Assembly: GCA_030917245.1 (NCBI GenBank)
Contig: JAUPVA010000091.1
Span: forward strand, 1 to 7,533
DNA length: 7,533 bases
Origin: Patescibacteria group bacterium
Lineage (GTDB): Bacteria; Patescibacteriota; Saccharimonadia; Saccharimonadales; Saccharimonadaceae
Reading direction: 5' to 3'
Shown here: one piece after another, positions 6,592 to 7,533 of the stretch
Layout of the letters: each line of letters begins with the position of its first letter
Numbering within the stretch: the stretch's first letter is position 1
Translations under genes and position numbers: made by a program
The notes under the pieces: generated by a model
What the model saw: the letters and a program-made list of their open reading frames with translations, nothing else
Told to the model about the DNA's origin: nothing
Database searches by the model: none

Positions 6592-6614
6592 TTCAGATAA
6601 TCTTCAGAATTCAG
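6592..6614 (+). promoter_or_regulatory. TTCAGA direct repeats, candidate OmpR-type operator
   Basis: TTCAGA occurs at 6592-6597 and again at 6603-6608, an exact 11-bp period with a 5-nt spacer, and TTCAG recurs at 6610-6614. OmpR/PhoB-family regulators bind such tandem repeats; the streptococcal CiaR site TTTAAG-N5-TTTAAG has the same geometry. The repeat covers the place where a -35 box would be for the -10 at 6618. The link to the adjacent regulator is inference from position and layout. Confidence 0.5.
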
Positions 6615-6617
6615 TCG

Positions 6618-6623
6618 TATAGT
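6618..6623 (+). promoter_or_regulatory. -10 box of the GreA-like gene
   Basis: TATAGT sits 54 nt before ATG 6678 and predicts a start near 6630 and a leader of about 48 nt. The hexamer at the proper -35 distance (AGATAA, 6595-6600) does not match consensus, and there is no TGn extension, which suggests dependence on an activator. The leader contains a short TACGG/CCGTA inverted repeat (6631-6635 and 6646-6650). Confidence 0.5.
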
Positions 6624-6666
6624 GTAGCCATACGGTACCTTTTTTCCGTAAAAAACACCTAAACGT

Positions 6667-6672
6667 AGGAGG
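6667..6672 (+). promoter_or_regulatory. Strong Shine-Dalgarno of the GreA-like gene
   Basis: AGGAGG lies 5 nt before ATG 6678 and fixes that start. It is the only consensus ribosome binding site in front of any gene in the window; the others rely on apparently leaderless or overlapping starts. Confidence 0.85.
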
Positions 6673-6677
6673 CAATA

Positions 6678-7154
6678 ATGCAAACACTCGACACTAAGAA
6701 GACTATCCTATTGAGCAAGAAGGGCATTAAAGAGCTAAAAAAAGCTGTTTCAAAGCTGGAGCGTGCTCAAAAGCAAATCATTGCAGATCTTCGTGAATTA
6801 GATAAAACCGATGGCCACGACCAGCGCCTAGCACGAATCGAAAAATTAGCCGAGCTCGAAAATGTCGAAAGTCAGCTTAACGATAAGCGAGCGTATTTAG
6901 CGAGAGCAAAAGTATTTCCACGGAAGCGTGATGCGCTACGGGTTGCAATTGGCTCGGTCGTTGAACTAATCGACAAGAATGGCCGCGTTATTCAATACCA
7001 GCTTGTCGATAGCATTGAGGCTAATCCGTCTGACGGAAGGATTTCTGCCTCGAGCCCACTCGGTCAAACCTTACTGGGAAGAACCATTAAGGAAACGATT
7101 AACTGGGGTAGTAAGTTCGGACAGCGACAACTAACTCTAGTTCGAATTTCTTAA
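6678..7154 (+). CDS. GreA/GreB-family transcription elongation factor, divergent
   Basis: A 158-residue cytoplasmic protein, the usual GreA length. Residues 10-80 form a strongly charged, probably antiparallel coiled coil, and residues 85-155 match the FKBP-like GreA/GreB C-terminal domain (GSVVELIDKNGRVIQYQLVD, then SPLGQTLLGRTI). Gre factors enter the RNA polymerase secondary channel and stimulate transcript cleavage in backtracked complexes through acidic residues at the coiled-coil tip. Here the standard tip (DLSENAEY) is missing; the turn reads RELDKTDGHDQRL (39-51), leaving D42, D45 and D48 as possible substitutes. It may therefore be an active but diverged GreA, or a secondary-channel factor with another effect. 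It forms its own unit, with a promoter behind the kinase gene, a strong RBS and a strong terminator. Confidence 0.85.
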   Translation: MQTLDTKKTILLSKKGIKELKKAVSKLERAQKQIIADLRELDKTDGHDQRLARIEKLAELENVESQLNDKRAYLARAKVFPRKRDALRVAIGSVVELIDKNGRVIQYQLVDSIEANPSDGRISASSPLGQTLLGRTIKETINWGSKFGQRQLTLVRIS

Positions 7155-7174
7155 TTCGCCACCACATCTTTTTA

Positions 7175-7212
7175 ACACCGCTCCGAACGCCCACCCGGAG
7201 CGGTGTATTTTT
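7175..7212 (+). terminator. Intrinsic terminator of the GreA-like gene
   Basis: An 11-bp perfect stem, ACACCGCTCCG (7175-7185) with CGGAGCGGTGT (7196-7206), encloses a 10-nt loop and is followed by A and five T (7208-7212). It starts 20 nt after the stop codon. The opposite strand lacks a U-run, so it works in the + direction. Confidence 0.93.
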
Positions 7213-7224
7213 ATGGCTAACAGA

Positions 7225-7240
7225 TACAATATGGTACAAT
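7225..7240 (+). promoter_or_regulatory. tRNA-Gln promoter with duplicated TACAAT
   Basis: TGG-TACAAT (7232-7240) forms an extended -10 with a predicted start near 7247, giving a 6-nt leader before the tRNA. An identical TACAAT sits 10 bp upstream (7225-7230). No -35 consensus is visible at 17 nt; the region directly before it is the preceding terminator tail. Confidence 0.6.
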
Positions 7241-7252
7241 ACTGTAGGTTAA

Positions 7253-7327
7253 TGGGACGTCGCCAAGTGGTAAGGCACCTGGTTTTGGTCCAGGCATTCG
7301 GGGGTTCGAATCCCTCCGTCCCAGCCA
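7253..7327 (+). tRNA. trnQ: tRNA-Gln, anticodon TTG
   Basis: A full cloverleaf can be drawn by hand. Acceptor TGGGACG (7253-7259) pairs with CGTCCCA (7317-7323). The D stem is GCC/GGC (7262-7264 and 7274-7276). The anticodon stem CCTGG/CCAGG (7278-7282 and 7290-7294) holds loop TTTTGGT with anticodon TTG at 7285-7287. The variable loop has 5 nt. The T stem GGGGG/CCCTC has one G-T pair and loop TTCGAAT. Discriminator G (7324) is followed by an encoded CCA (7325-7327). It reads CAA codons, and CAG by wobble. Confidence 0.97.
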
Positions 7328-7341
7328 AATTGCAACTTTTG

Positions 7342-7383
7342 CGCCGCGCGAGCGGCGACTGACGGGCGGCACGCAGCGCCGTC
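7342..7383 (+). other. GC-rich tandem hairpins downstream of tRNA-Gln
   Basis: CGCCGC (7342-7347) and GCGGCG (7352-7357) form a perfect 6-bp stem capped by GCGA, a GNRA-type tetraloop. A second fold pairs GACGG (7361-7365) with CCGTC (7379-7383), extendable by CG/CG inside. G+C is 36 of 43 bases over 7341-7383, far above the surroundings. No coding signal is seen. It lies between the tRNA and the terminator at 7419, so it is probably in the tRNA transcript's tail or in a small RNA. Confidence 0.5.
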
Positions 7384-7418
7384 CATTGGTTTTTCAGGGG
7401 GAAAGACAGCGATTTAGG

Positions 7419-7439
7419 GCGTGCGGAGCACGCTTTTTT
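7419..7439 (+). terminator. Intrinsic terminator downstream of tRNA-Gln
   Basis: GCGTGC (7419-7424) and GCACGC (7428-7433) form a 6-bp GC-rich stem with a GGA loop, directly followed by six T (7434-7439). It is the first convincing stop signal after the tRNA, which makes the predicted primary transcript run about 110 nt past the CCA end. Confidence 0.85.
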
Positions 7440-7446
7440 GTTTCGC

Positions 7447-7516
7447 AGAAAAAGGTTCGACCCAAAGATTTCTTTGGCAAGAGCCTTTTTCTCGTTCATA
7501 TCGCTCTCAAGCGATA
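7447..7516. repeat. Two further hairpins in the terminal noncoding tract
   Basis: AGAAAAAGG (7447-7455) pairs with CCTTTTTCT (7484-7492). Inside it, after a symmetric 6/6 internal loop, CCAAAG (7462-7467) pairs with CTTTGG (7472-7477) around a 4-nt loop. A separate perfect 7-bp stem follows: TATCGCT (7499-7505) with AGCGATA (7510-7516) around a 4-nt loop. No coding frame, ribosome binding site or U-tract explains them. They could be the leader of a transcript beyond the window, part of an interspersed repeat, or a small RNA on either strand. Confidence 0.45.
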
Positions 7517-7533
7517 AATTACAGATAGAATTA

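Noticed and set aside
7137..7499. Open frame of 120 codons on the minus strand
   Set aside because: Its centre (GTEGFEPPNAWTKTRCLTTW) is the antisense translation of the tRNA-Gln gene, a well-known spurious product. The rest runs through the terminators and hairpins, with no ribosome binding site.
1..7533. CRISPR array, insertion sequence or phage genes
   Set aside because: No spaced repeats of suitable length, no transposase or integrase motifs and no paired terminal repeats were seen; a tRNA-adjacent integration cannot be judged because the window ends 206 bases after the tRNA.

Overview
The window reads as compact bacterial chromosome, most likely from a Patescibacteria/CPR lineage such as Saccharibacteria. 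Support comes from the CysRS variant (HIGN in place of HIGH, HHTNE in place of HHENE, and an acidic insert after ITDVGHL), the tight spacing, the short regulators and the mostly absent Shine-Dalgarno sites. The placement is inference. TGA is used as a stop by several genes, so the UGA-glycine code of Gracilibacteria/Absconditabacteria does not apply. No phage, insertion sequence or CRISPR was seen.

Layout. Positions 1-1900 (+) hold the 3' part of a DHH/DHHA1 phosphoesterase gene (probably NrnA-like), overlapped by a complete cysS. A perfect hairpin carrying both stop codons separates cysS from a convergent block at 1912-4462 (-). Read from its promoter, that block encodes a PAP2-family phosphatase, a diacylglycerol-kinase-family lipid kinase with an ATGA overlap, and an AI-2E/PerM-family permease with its own promoter. 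Divergent from it, positions 4526-6567 (+) encode a small HxlR-type regulator and then an OmpR-type response regulator and histidine kinase joined by a GTGA overlap. Positions 6678-7154 hold a divergent GreA-like factor with a strong RBS and a strong terminator. A tRNA-Gln(TTG) follows at 7253-7327, and the last 200 bases are a hairpin-rich noncoding tract with a second intrinsic terminator.

How it may work together. The PAP2 phosphatase and lipid kinase families catalyse opposing steps (lipid phosphate removal and addition), and their translation looks coupled, which suggests control of a lipid-phosphate or undecaprenyl-phosphate pool. The hxlR-type gene and the PAP2 operon fire from back-to-back promoters with overlapping -35 boxes, so the HxlR protein may regulate both directions. 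The two-component system is followed by the greA-like gene, whose promoter lacks a -35 box but carries a TTCAGA-N5-TTCAGA direct repeat. That is the layout expected of an OmpR-family activator site.

The most notable pattern is that three promoters (PAP2, hxlR-type, AI-2E) place the -10 hexamer exactly 6 nt before the ATG, which predicts leaderless mRNAs. The greA-like gene, by contrast, has a long leader and a full AGGAGG.
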